Shown: positions 18,901-26,905 of the stretch, piece by piece
How the letters are laid out: the number at the start of each line of letters is the position of its first letter
How positions within the stretch are numbered: the stretch's first letter is position 1
Source: Anaerohalosphaera lusitana
GTDB taxonomy: Bacteria; Planctomycetota; Phycisphaerae; Sedimentisphaerales; Anaerohalosphaeraceae
Assembly: GCF_002007645.1 (NCBI RefSeq)
Contig: NZ_CP019791.1
Coordinates: 310,001 to 374,000, forward strand
DNA length: 64,000 nt
Direction of reading: 5' to 3'
Translations under genes and position numbers: made by a program
The notes under the pieces: generated by a model
Seen by the model: only the letters and a program-made list of their open reading frames with translations
What the model was told of the DNA's origin: nothing
Database searches by the model: none

Positions 18901-19741
18901 CAAGCTCATGCCTCCAGACAACATCAAAGCTGCCGTCACTGCCTATGCCGTTAACAGAATATGCATTTGTTGTCCCGATCACACCAAGCCACGCAACACC
19001 GCCGCCGATATTAGGCGTCGCCAGCGCTGCCACATCACGAACAGCACCAGTCTGATTGTTGTTCCACTCATCGCGGAAAGGCACCAGAATGTCCGTCCCG
19101 GAATACGCATCATAAGGACACTGAGACTGATAAGGCCGAACGATCACCCGACCCATCGCAGGCATCAGCAGTGCATCCTGAATATACTGAACCTTCAGAC
19201 ACACCGTGGAAAACTCCATCATCTCCACACATGCCGCAACACTGCCCATAGTGTTATAATACCTGTAGTCCGAATCATAACCGACATCGAAGAGATAGGT
19301 ATCGGTCCCCCAGTGATTTGCCGCCACGCTGGGCTTAGAAGCCAGCTTGAACGTCGGATCACCGGTCCCCCGCGTACCCGTTACGCTGCTGCCCTCGGTA
19401 TACCACGTCGCTCCCCTGTCAAAGTAAACGCGAGCCTTGAGCACATCGTTGCTCAGCAGTATACCCGCCGCATACGCACCGGGATACTCATCGACCGTAC
19501 CCACATACGTCCGCACTTCGCCGGCGGTCCATGCATCGTACCCGCCTCCGCTGTTTTGTACCAGAACCTCAAAATAGGTTCCCCTCACGCTCTCCTTCGT
19601 CATCTGCAGTGTGATCGTCTCACTGTTGTACGTCACACTCTGGGTCAGTGTCGGCGGCGCAACCGCCAGCGCACTCGCTCCCACTAAAGACACCAGAATA
19701 AGACCGAAGATCACCCCCGAAAATCTGCTGTTCATCCGCAT
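15998..19741 (-). CDS. Large secreted metzincin-like protease with LamG and Fn3 domains
   Basis: Secreted modular protein of 1247 residues. Signal peptide (about 1-27), propeptide-like region, protease domain with HELGHNWSVYD at 278-288 (Asp in the third ligand slot), cadherin-like domain (about 350-440), LamG 1 (about 445-640), a short beta domain (about 650-745), LamG 2 (about 745-945), two nearly identical Fn3 repeats (about 957-1145), and a C-terminal Ig-like module ending NVETSDTY that is shared with the 1533-residue neighbour. The first 440 residues are clearly paralogous to the 453-residue gene downstream. RBS CAGGAG precedes the ATG. Likely a surface or released enzyme acting on large polymers; substrate unknown. 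Confidence 0.82.
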   Translation of the reverse strand: MRMNSRFSGVIFGLILVSLVGASALAVAPPTLTQSVTYNSETITLQMTKESVRGTYFEVLVQNSGGGYDAWTAGEVRTYVGTVDEYPGAYAAGILLSNDVLKARVYFDRGATWYTEGSSVTGTRGTGDPTFKLASKPSVAANHWGTDTYLFDVGYDSDYRYYNTMGSVAACVEMMEFSTVCLKVQYIQDALLMPAMGRVIVRPYQSQCPYDAYSGTDILVPFRDEWNNNQTGAVRDVAALATPNIGGGVAWLGVIGTTNAYSVNGIGSDGSFDVVWRHELGHNWSVYDFHANSPEGPTINCGNAYGRFNGPAVESIFNHRDNKLSILDSQGTYSTIDFGPYAALDVISNLTPGGTVYVDIMENDFDANAQTISLDSYDGTSALGGTVTLSSGTGGNGRDELVYTAPDNAFNEVDYFYYTVQDSAGNFGTGVVTVYLDLDNTIKGYYPMDETTGTTAGDVSQFGNDGTLVNGASFDTGSVTGQFATGLDLDGTDDHVEISNLNLNSNTVTITAWVNPAATPSGWNGIVFNRAQDAAGLNFGSAGELRYHWDGTNWGWNSGLTPTVGSWNFVALVVEPSQATIYLNNGGSTQSATNTNTHAVQSFAGTTYIGLDSNSGTRHFNGAVDDVRIYNYSMSASEIEDVKDGGTACGPLPIDGATGVLSSELSWVESSAATSYDVYVGTSSTAVANATTASSEYQGSVTGTTFDGSSILSENTQYFWRIDTVTGGGTLAGAVWDFTTGAALDMVGFYKLDETSGSTAADSSGHGNDGTVTGASWVTGIDGNALSFDGVDDVVNLGTGPSLSGQTDFTVSAWVKTTATAAGVIVQQRNGGFNGEYVFNMGSDGTLGFMIYGNSAYQFSFSSTATVNDGEWHHVVAVRDGTDGYIYVDAGTPATASGTVRDLASNIGVGIGADIRDNNRYFNGLMDDVRIYDKALSSSEITDLHDAFTGGGDTTPPAAPTGLGATAGDGSVSLDWADNSEQDLASYTVYRSTTSGSGYSSIAQGVSTSDYTDNTVTNDTTYYYVVTAVDTSDNESDTSSEVSATPADTTAPAAPTGLGATAGDGSVDLDWADNSEGDLDSYTVYRSTTSGSGFAAVAQGLSASDYTDNTVTNGTTYYYVVTAIDTSSNESGYSGEVSATPQASSSTMYVQAIDLTVVAAGGPNRYGRAVVTIYDDGGQPLSGATVYGTFTGDYNESGSAVTDSNGQATITTAAKAKSPSFTFTVTNVTASGYTYDSASNVETSDTY
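16306..16875 (-). repeat. Tandem Fn3-encoding repeat, two units of about 285 bp
   Basis: The two Fn3 domains share long identical runs (TAPAAPTGLGATAGDGSV-type start, YTVYRSTTSGSG, YTDNTVTN). A third, similar copy lies in the neighbouring gene at about 20.84-21.12 kb. Confidence 0.85.
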
Positions 19742-19813
19742 TACGATTCTCCTGATATAGAGTTAGCTTTCCCCCTTTTAGAAGCTTTTTTGCGACAGCT
19801 CCTACACACTCTT

Positions 19814-19978
19814 TCAAACTCCTGCGCCCGCGCACAAACACAAACGCCTCCTTAAGACAGATCATGCGCAGGCAAAACAGCCGAATTTGATTATCAGGAA
19901 AATCAGACGTGAACCACGGACCTCGCCCGCATCTCCGCCCCTTTCACAACTCCATAGATATGCCATCCTCTTTGCTCC
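19814..19978 (+). other. Duplicated leader sequence, copy A
   Basis: Similar to 25348-25511. Two exact blocks stand out: an 18-mer GACAGATCATGCGCAGGC at 19857 and a 21-mer starting ATATGCCATCC at 19958. It lies between the divergent large protease gene and the small ORF at 20240. In the 498-base gap I see no other gene. Confidence 0.75.
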
Positions 19979-20239
19979 TAACGCACGCCCCTTTGCAAAG
20001 ACATGCATCTCACACTCTCACTACTTTCCCTCTCCTCGCGAAAAATAGGGCCAACCCCTACTCTCCACTCGATAAGCAATTATACACACTTAGACCCATC
20101 AGTAAACCCATTCTTTTAATTTTTTGAATTTCTTTAACCTCACGAATATCTAACTTCTCCTCAACACTGGATTAACACAATTATGCAAAAATTTACCCAT
20201 CAAAAAAAACTCATTGATAAGCCTGTTAGGAGATCGATC

Positions 20240-20440
20240 ATGAAATCTTCACGCTTCACCTCAGACAACGTGCTGCACGAAAACGACGAGGTCCTCCTGC
20301 TTATGATCGCATTCGGCAGCCCTCCAACCCGAAAGATCGCCGCCGATGAACTCTCACGCCGTGGCCGAGACGTTTCCCCAGGCGACGTAGCTCTCGCGGT
20401 AATGACAAACTTCTACACCCTCGGCCCCACATTCAACTAA
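20240..20440 (+). CDS. Small hypothetical protein (66 residues)
   Basis: Function not recognised. The ATG at 20240 follows a strong TTAGGAGAT site; an in-frame upstream ATG at 20183 lacks one. The product starts MKSSRFTSDNVLHENDEVL, has no signal peptide or membrane segment and looks mostly helical (PPTRKIAADELSRRGRDV). The stop overlaps a terminator. A nearly identical RBS context (CCTGTTAGGAGATCAACATG) near 25.57 kb leads into an ORF of only three codons, so this gene is part of a duplicated unit. Confidence 0.6.
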   Translation: MKSSRFTSDNVLHENDEVLLLMIAFGSPPTRKIAADELSRRGRDVSPGDVALAVMTNFYTLGPTFN

Positions 20441-20471
20441 AAAAGGCGTGACGACCGAAATCGCCACGCCC
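20438..20471. terminator. Terminator shared by the small ORF and the convergent large gene
   Basis: On the minus strand GGCGTGGCGA / TCGTCACGCC (one G-T pair), followed by TTTTTT. On the plus strand the stem follows the small ORF stop directly but lacks a T-run. Confidence 0.75.
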
Positions 20472-20512
20472 TTGCATCCTTTGTTAGCCTTCATGAACTA
20501 ACGTTATGTCAA

Positions 20513-23500
20513 CTAAGGCACAGTGATAGAATCCGAGGTCTCAACATTCAGCGTTGCATTGTAAGTCTTGCCGCTGACCGTCACGTCCGTCACGGTGAAC
20601 GTAAACGTTCCGCCGTTCTTGACCTTGTCGGCCGTCTCGAAGAACAAAGTGCCGTCCGCTGCCGTCGTACCGCTCACACTGCCGCTGTACGCACCCGACC
20701 ATGTGCCGTAAACAGTCGCGCCGCTTACGTTCGCACCCGTGTCGTCCTTGATGTGAACCGTTGCCTGACCCCAGTAGTTGGGCCCTGCGTTCCGAGAACC
20801 CATCACGATCGAGTTGACATACATCTCGGTCGTCTGACTCTGCGGCGTAGCAGAAACCTCGCTCGACGTATTCGACTCATTGCTGGACGTGTCAACCGCC
20901 GTCACGACATAGTAGTAAGTTGTGTCGTTGGTCACAGTGTTGTCAGTGTAGTTGCTGTTTGAAACGCCCTGTGCTATCGCGGAGTAGCCGCTGCCGCTTG
21001 TAGTGCTACGATAAACGGTATAGCTCGCCAGATCGCCTTCGCTGTTATCAGCCCAGTCAAGATCAACCGAACCGTCACCAGCCGTCGCATCAAGACCAGT
21101 CGGCGCCGCCGGTGCGGTCGTATCCGTCAAAGGCGGATAAGAATTGTACAGATCAGCTATCGCCTGATCGCTCAACGCGGCTTCATAAACAAGCACATCA
21201 TCAATAACGCCCGCAAAGCCGTTCTGACCATTACGGTTTACACCAACCTGGATCTGACCGAACACGTTAGTCAAATCGGGCTGTGTGCCAATAAATGAGC
21301 CGTTTACGAACATTCGCGAACCGGCGCCGTCAAATGTAACAGCAAGATGAATCCATTCAGTACTGACTGTCGTCATAGTCGTGCCGCTGTACCGATAGCT
21401 GCTGGGAGAACCTCCGGAAAGATCGATCTGGAAATCATTGCCGCTGCTGTTGTTATTGAACAAACCGCTGTACAGGTCCTGCGAAACAGTATCAGTGCGA
21501 GCCCAGAACGCAACACTGAATTCGCTCCACGTAGATTCCGTCAGCGACAATAGCACATTGTTCTGCACACCATCGAATACAAGTGCATCGCCATCACGTC
21601 CCTGAGTTGTCCATGTCGCACCTGAGATACTGCCGTCATTACCATTACCCGAGCTGTCACCCGCAGTACTACCGGTTCCCTCATCAAAGGCCCAGTGCAA
21701 GAAAGGAACTACTTCATTTACCGTCACATCGACAGTGGCAGTACCATAACCGCCATTGCCATCCGTAACAGTATAAGTAAAGCTGTCCGTACCATAGAAC
21801 CCAGCATCCGGAGTATAAGTTAAAGTACCGTCAAGATTATCCGTTACCGTTCCGTCACTTCCCTGCGTAAACGAATCGATGGTCAACGGATCATTGTCAT
21901 AGTCATCATCGTTGACAAGCACGCCAATGACAACTTCTGTGTCCTGAGTCGTACTTACCTCATCATCTATGGCATTAGGAGCGTCATTGGTGTTAATCAC
22001 GTTAATCTCAAGCTGAGCATCATCTATACCGCCTTCAGAATCAGTTACACGAACTGTCCAGATGTTCTGGCCCGTATCCGGATAGTCCGGCGTCCCAGAC
22101 AATGTCCCGTCGCCAGCAACTGTGAGCCAAAGCGGACCACTTACCTTGCTGAACGTCAGCGTATCGTTCTCCGGATCACTCGCATCGTTGGCGATGGAAC
22201 TGCTGTAAGCTTGATACTCCGTAGCATCTGACTTGGTTATAGGATCACTGTCAAATGCGGGTGGCTGGTTTGCATCCGGATCAATGATCTCTATGTTGTC
22301 AAACAGGCCCTTGCCTGCCGCACCTTCCTGACGGATTTCAAGCCACATCGGAGCACCAACAGTATACCCGATACCCGTGCTAAGCTGCACATTGAACTCC
22401 GAAGTCTCAAGCTCTGCAATCGAAGGCTTGATCAACCCCGAGGTAGTTATCTGGACAGCACCGATCGTAGAAAGCATCGTATTGTCCGCCGCACCAAGCG
22501 GATCACCGCCAACATAAATATCGACATAGATACCCCGGTAAGTTGCGTTGGCCTTGTTGCCGATCAGACCGCTTACATCAAGCGTCTGATTCTCAGCATA
22601 ATACCCGATCTGCTGATAGGCCCATTTATCATTGCCGAGCTGAGCCCAGTTATCTCCATATGGTGTCGCAGGAACTTCCGGATCTCCTTCCCACAATGTT
22701 GCAGTGTAGCTGTCTCCGTCATACCAGCCCTCAATGTCATTAACGCTATTTGCAGGTTCTACGACCTCATCTTCCATGCTGGGATTGATAAGCACAGGAC
22801 TGAACAGATTCTGATTAGTAGTACTGAAGTTCCAGACGTACCCAGGAATCACCGTACTGTCAGCCTTGACCTCATCAATGCGCCAGTAGTAAGTCGTGCC
22901 CGGTGAAGTAGAAGGCGTCAAAGTCGTAGCTGTTTGGCGACCGATATACTCTGCCGACACCGTCGTCGCGTTTGTCACCGCTGACTCGCTCGTGCCAAGG
23001 TAAACATCAAATTCAGGATAATCACTTGGCTTGCCGGGCATCCAGCTCTGTTCAGCACCAACCAGCCATTCAGTTATACCGCTTGCCGGATTAGGAGCAC
23101 CGGCAGGTATTTCATCACTGGCTGCGTAAAGAGATGAAACCTCACTCGGAGTCAAAACCTTGTTATAGATTCTCACATCGTCCAAAACACAGGCAAGTGA
23201 TGCATCATCGCGACTGCAATTGAACAGCGTCAATGGATAGTAGTTTTCGATCAGACCATCAGGTATTGTTGTCCCGGCGATTGTATTAGTGACCTCGGAG
23301 TTGTTTATCCATGCTCGCAGCAGATTGTTCTGCCTATCCATCGTCATAGCAAGATGGTACCATACACCTGTCTGCACATTCGAAGTGGCTTTCAGATCCG
23401 CCAGATGCCCCTCATATTCCGAATCAGTCTGAAGCTTACACGCAAAATAGAACTTCCCGTCATCCACGCTTATGGCCCAGCCTCCACGAATATTATCTAC

Positions 23501-25114
23501 ACGTCCGCGGATCACTGCTCCACCCTTACTCAGGATCGCAGCATCAGAGAGAGGCGCCGTATTGAATTTGACCCAGCAGGACGCACTGAGACTGTCCGTT
23601 AAAGGATCGCCGACATCTACCTGCACGTAAGCATTCTTCGATGAATCAACAAGATTTTCAAGCGCATAACCAATAACACCGGTCTGAGAACCTGTTGAGA
23701 ATGGTGTTGTGTCGCCTCCGAGAATTCCGTCGGCCTGATAGGGTCCAAAGTCATGTGCAGTCATGCCGTCAGTTTCATCGAGGATCAGATGAGTCGCCAG
23801 ATCACTATTGCGCACATATATCTTCGCTACGCCGGTACGATTCGTCAAACCGCCGCTGTCCGAAACATGATAACGGAAACGATCAACACCCAAATAGCTT
23901 GCAGGAGGCGTATAAGTCACTGTGCCGCCTGAGACTACAGAGATCGTCCCTCCTTCATCTGAAACACTGTCTACGTACGTCAAGCTGATACTGTCACCGT
24001 TACCATCATAATCATTCTCGAACAGATCAACTGTCACAGACTGATCCTGAGTCGTATTCGCCGCGTCCCACATTGCGTACGGTGCCAATTCAGCTCCGTA
24101 TATGATCTCCGGTGCGGAAACCTCGGATGCCAGATGAAGCTCCTCGATACATTTCTGGATCGTACCGACACCAAGAGCGGATTCTGAACCGCTCATTGTA
24201 TCATTGACGTCAGAGTAGTGACCCACACCAAGCCCGTGTGCAACTTCATGTCCCAGCGATCGAGAATAGGGTGATGTAGATCCCAGCGTCGCCGAATGCG
24301 AATTCGGAAAATCAACCGTGGCCGAATAAACCCTGCCTGCCGATCCGCCCCCACCGGGTGCCTTGAACCTCAGCTTAGTATTGAAATTGTACGGCGTGAT
24401 ACCGTCATTGCCTGCCCAGAAATCCTTCCAGCTTGGGGGGTCACCGCCTACGCGCACTACGACTTCCGTGATCTCCCATGCCAATCCCATATCTCGGGCA
24501 TAGAAGTAATCTGTATCATTGATCCGCTGCTCACATAGACCAACCGCTGCCGCGATACTGCTGCCCTTGGCTACATACATATCATTGCAAATATCCACCC
24601 CTACACGCAGCTTGCTCATCGTGTATTTCGGGATCACATATCCAGACGCGGTCGGGGAAACACGGTCCACAGATCGCGTGACCTCGACATTGCCGGTACC
24701 CGGATCAGCAGTTCCGTCCGGACCGCTCAGATCCACTGAAAGGTCCGTCAGTCTGGCTGTATGATGACGTCCCTCATTAAGATTTATGTCGATCAAATTG
24801 TTCTCATCGACCCATGCGTTCACCATAACGTCCGTATCAGAATCTATGTATCCGCGATAGGTCCTGACCTCCGGCACAGCCACCTGTGTGTAATTCAACC
24901 CGTCATAAGACCACACACGATAGCCGGGCGCACGAAGCGAACGTTTTGTCAGTACCGCGTTGTCACTTTGTCCATCACCCGTCACATCACCGACGTTAAC
25001 CGTTAGATTGTCCGGCAGAATAGCCTGAGCCGGATCAACCAGAAATACACATGCCAACACCAGGCACGCGCAGACGATCAGCATCGAACCTGCTTTTCGC
25101 TGTTTCATGTCCAT
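20513..25114 (-). CDS. Very large secreted metzincin protease with cadherin, LamG and Fn3 domains
   Basis: About 1533 residues from ATG 25114 (RBS AAAGAGAG; an upstream ATG at 25147 is possible). Signal peptide, propeptide region (VRTYRGYIDSDTDVM), then a canonical metzincin motif HEVAHGLGVGH at 289-299. This is the only one of the three neighbours with the third His. After it: cadherin-like (about 345-430), LamG 1 (about 440-645), Fn3-like linker (about 660-760), a beta-sandwich region (about 775-960), two cadherin-like domains (about 970-1160; NDAPNAIDDE), LamG 2 (about 1160-1325), Fn3 (about 1330-1425), and a C-terminal Ig-like module ending NVETSDSITVP. Predicted extracellular protease or adhesin; substrate unknown. 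Confidence 0.82.
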   Translation of the reverse strand: MDMKQRKAGSMLIVCACLVLACVFLVDPAQAILPDNLTVNVGDVTGDGQSDNAVLTKRSLRAPGYRVWSYDGLNYTQVAVPEVRTYRGYIDSDTDVMVNAWVDENNLIDINLNEGRHHTARLTDLSVDLSGPDGTADPGTGNVEVTRSVDRVSPTASGYVIPKYTMSKLRVGVDICNDMYVAKGSSIAAAVGLCEQRINDTDYFYARDMGLAWEITEVVVRVGGDPPSWKDFWAGNDGITPYNFNTKLRFKAPGGGGSAGRVYSATVDFPNSHSATLGSTSPYSRSLGHEVAHGLGVGHYSDVNDTMSGSESALGVGTIQKCIEELHLASEVSAPEIIYGAELAPYAMWDAANTTQDQSVTVDLFENDYDGNGDSISLTYVDSVSDEGGTISVVSGGTVTYTPPASYLGVDRFRYHVSDSGGLTNRTGVAKIYVRNSDLATHLILDETDGMTAHDFGPYQADGILGGDTTPFSTGSQTGVIGYALENLVDSSKNAYVQVDVGDPLTDSLSASCWVKFNTAPLSDAAILSKGGAVIRGRVDNIRGGWAISVDDGKFYFACKLQTDSEYEGHLADLKATSNVQTGVWYHLAMTMDRQNNLLRAWINNSEVTNTIAGTTIPDGLIENYYPLTLFNCSRDDASLACVLDDVRIYNKVLTPSEVSSLYAASDEIPAGAPNPASGITEWLVGAEQSWMPGKPSDYPEFDVYLGTSESAVTNATTVSAEYIGRQTATTLTPSTSPGTTYYWRIDEVKADSTVIPGYVWNFSTTNQNLFSPVLINPSMEDEVVEPANSVNDIEGWYDGDSYTATLWEGDPEVPATPYGDNWAQLGNDKWAYQQIGYYAENQTLDVSGLIGNKANATYRGIYVDIYVGGDPLGAADNTMLSTIGAVQITTSGLIKPSIAELETSEFNVQLSTGIGYTVGAPMWLEIRQEGAAGKGLFDNIEIIDPDANQPPAFDSDPITKSDATEYQAYSSSIANDASDPENDTLTFSKVSGPLWLTVAGDGTLSGTPDYPDTGQNIWTVRVTDSEGGIDDAQLEINVINTNDAPNAIDDEVSTTQDTEVVIGVLVNDDDYDNDPLTIDSFTQGSDGTVTDNLDGTLTYTPDAGFYGTDSFTYTVTDGNGGYGTATVDVTVNEVVPFLHWAFDEGTGSTAGDSSGNGNDGSISGATWTTQGRDGDALVFDGVQNNVLLSLTESTWSEFSVAFWARTDTVSQDLYSGLFNNNSSGNDFQIDLSGGSPSSYRYSGTTMTTVSTEWIHLAVTFDGAGSRMFVNGSFIGTQPDLTNVFGQIQVGVNRNGQNGFAGVIDDVLVYEAALSDQAIADLYNSYPPLTDTTAPAAPTGLDATAGDGSVDLDWADNSEGDLASYTVYRSTTSGSGYSAIAQGVSNSNYTDNTVTNDTTYYYVVTAVDTSSNESNTSSEVSATPQSQTTEMYVNSIVMGSRNAGPNYWGQATVHIKDDTGANVSGATVYGTWSGAYSGSVSGTTAADGTLFFETADKVKNGGTFTFTVTDVTVSGKTYNATLNVETSDSITVP

Positions 25115-25347
25115 AAATTTCTCTCTTTCAAAATCCGCTGGTTTCATATCTTTCTGGCGTAAATACCTTCAACGCATATGTGGAATTTACTGCCCTTACA
25201 AACCGCCTCCGCACAACCGGATACCCCAACATGCAATCGCACACCTCATGCGCTGCAATTGGATACGCCTGAACCAAAAACTATTAGCCTATCCAACCGT
25301 CATGAAAAAGATATTAGTTGCCGCGAAAACAGTTGAATGATTCAAAT

Positions 25348-25585
25348 TCAAACAATACGCCCACGCACAAACACTCATGCCTCCTAAAGACAGATCATGC
25401 GCAGGCTTGACGGCTGAATTTGAATATGAGGAAACCAGGAAGCGAGCCGCACTCCTCGCCCGAATTGCCTCCTCTTGCAAGCACCCTGAAATATGCCATC
25501 CTCTTTGCTCCCAAAACAGGTCTTCACTCCCCCCGTTCCTCTCCGGCATCATGCTCTATAACCTGTTAGGAGATCAACATGGGTA
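25348..25585 (+). other. Duplicated leader, copy B, with a three-codon ORF
   Basis: Matches copy A over about 165 bases including both exact blocks (25389-25406 and 25491-25511). It then reaches CCTGTTAGGAGATCAACATG directly; about 190 bases present in copy A are missing. The ORF reads ATG GGT AAT TAA, so the small gene is lost or reduced to a peptide. The remaining part of 25115-25757 shows only the lipoprotein terminator. Confidence 0.7.
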
Positions 25586-25701
25586 ATTAACCTTCAAAAA
25601 GCTTAGATTTTGCAAAAATTATCAAAAACCGCACCGCCCCAATCTGCAAACTGCAATACCAAAAGAGCCTTAAACAGCTCATCAACTCAAAAGATTCGCA
25701 C

Positions 25702-25745
25702 AAAAAAAGCCCGGCCGAAAACCATCGACCGGGCTCTGATTTTTC
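25702..25745 (-). terminator. Terminator of the coiled-coil lipoprotein gene
   Basis: Stem AGCCCGG / CCGGGCT extended by CGA/TCG pairing, with seven T on the minus strand. Confidence 0.85.
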
Positions 25746-25757
25746 AAACTGTTACGC

Positions 25758-26576
25758 TTAGGCGGTCGCTTCCGCCTCAACCTTCTCATCCTCAGCCGAA
25801 GCATTCATCTTCTCTATACGCCCCTCCAGCTTATTCAACTGCTCTTTCAATGCCTCGTTCGCCGTCTTAAGCTCAGTTATCTTTTTGGTGCTCGCAACCT
25901 GCTCAGCCTGTGAAGCCGCATTCAGTTGCTTGATCTTCGCCTCCAGAGCATTAATCTCTTTCGCACTCGCGGCCTGCTCGGACTCCGCCGCCGCATTAGC
26001 CTTCTCCATCTGAGCCTTGAGCGCCTCGATCTCCTTCTTCAGCGCCTCATTCGCACTCTTCAGTTCCTCAACCTGCTTTTCCAACGTCGCGTTACTGCTC
26101 TCCAGCTCGTTGACCTCCGCCGCAAGCTCGGTCTTTGCATTCTCCGCCGACGCCAGCTTCTCCTCCAGTCCGCCGAGCTCCTCTTTCATCTTCTTACCGA
26201 CTTCCCTGACCATCACCTTGGTCTCTTCCAGCTTCTGATCAGCCTTCGCTGCTTCCTGCTGAGCCTCCTGAGCCTTTATCCGCCACTGCTTTGCATCGGT
26301 CTTGGCCGCGTTGAGCTTCGCCTGCATTTCTTCACTCTTCGCCTGCTGCTTCTGCATCATCGTCTGGATGGCCTTCATAGCCTTCGTCTGAGCCTCGTCC
26401 CATTTCTGCTTAGCCTCGGCAAACTGCTCTTTCTGCGCTGCGACCTTGGCTTCCAGACTCTCAACGTCACTCAAAAGTGTCTCATTTTTCTCCTGACACA
26501 TGACCAGTTCTTTGTTCTCACAACCGAAAATGCTCATCGCCACTGCCAGTACAAGTACGCTCTTCAAAATTCTCAT
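25758..26576 (-). CDS. Coiled-coil lipoprotein
   Basis: Predicted lipoprotein of 272 residues from ATG 26576 (AAAGG upstream); the longer in-frame start adds 21 residues without signal character. The signal sequence MRILKSVLVLAVAMSIFGC ends in a lipobox Cys. Nearly all the rest is one long heptad-rich coiled coil high in Ala, Glu, Lys and Gln, with internal repetition (ELKTANEALKEQLNKLE, ELKSANEALKKEIEALK). The tail is acidic (EDEKVEAEATA). Function unknown; a periplasmic spacer or envelope tether is a reasonable guess, not shown by sequence. Confidence 0.75.
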   Translation of the reverse strand: MRILKSVLVLAVAMSIFGCENKELVMCQEKNETLLSDVESLEAKVAAQKEQFAEAKQKWDEAQTKAMKAIQTMMQKQQAKSEEMQAKLNAAKTDAKQWRIKAQEAQQEAAKADQKLEETKVMVREVGKKMKEELGGLEEKLASAENAKTELAAEVNELESSNATLEKQVEELKSANEALKKEIEALKAQMEKANAAAESEQAASAKEINALEAKIKQLNAASQAEQVASTKKITELKTANEALKEQLNKLEGRIEKMNASAEDEKVEAEATA

Positions 26577-26905
26577 TTCAAAACCTTTCTTTTCCCAAAA
26601 GTTACCGCGGGAACCCGCCGACCTGCCGGCAGATCCCAATTCTCACCCTGCGAACAACCCCCAAAATTCGCAACGCCTCGCAAACTTTATCGGACATTCC
26701 CGCAAAACCCCTTTAAAATTGGCAGCCAAAACCCCTCATTTTTACAAAAAAATCCGGCTGCCAGCACTGGTATGCCATCCAAACGCCCAAACTCGCCCCT
26801 CAACCCTTCCCAATTTTTCTAACTAGCCCGCAATAAACCTCCCGCCCCCTCCGTCTACACCCGTGAAACAGCCATCAGTAATCTTAAATCGAAGGGAGCC
26901 TCAAA
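26577..26905. other. Intergenic region without recognised features
   Basis: Divergent start regions of the lipoprotein gene and the Arg/Gln-rich protein gene. A/C-rich on the plus strand; no ORF with an RBS, clear promoter pair or repeat was seen. Confidence 0.5.

Noticed and set aside
25348..25511. c-di-GMP-I (GEMM) riboswitch in the duplicated leader
   Set aside because: CACGCACAAAC and GCCTCC recall GEMM, but the tetraloop-receptor and second stem pattern are missing.
25289..25552. Minus-strand ORF with GGAGG before an internal ATG (29 codons)
   Set aside because: The matching region of leader copy A has a stop codon and no ATG in that frame, so coding is not conserved.
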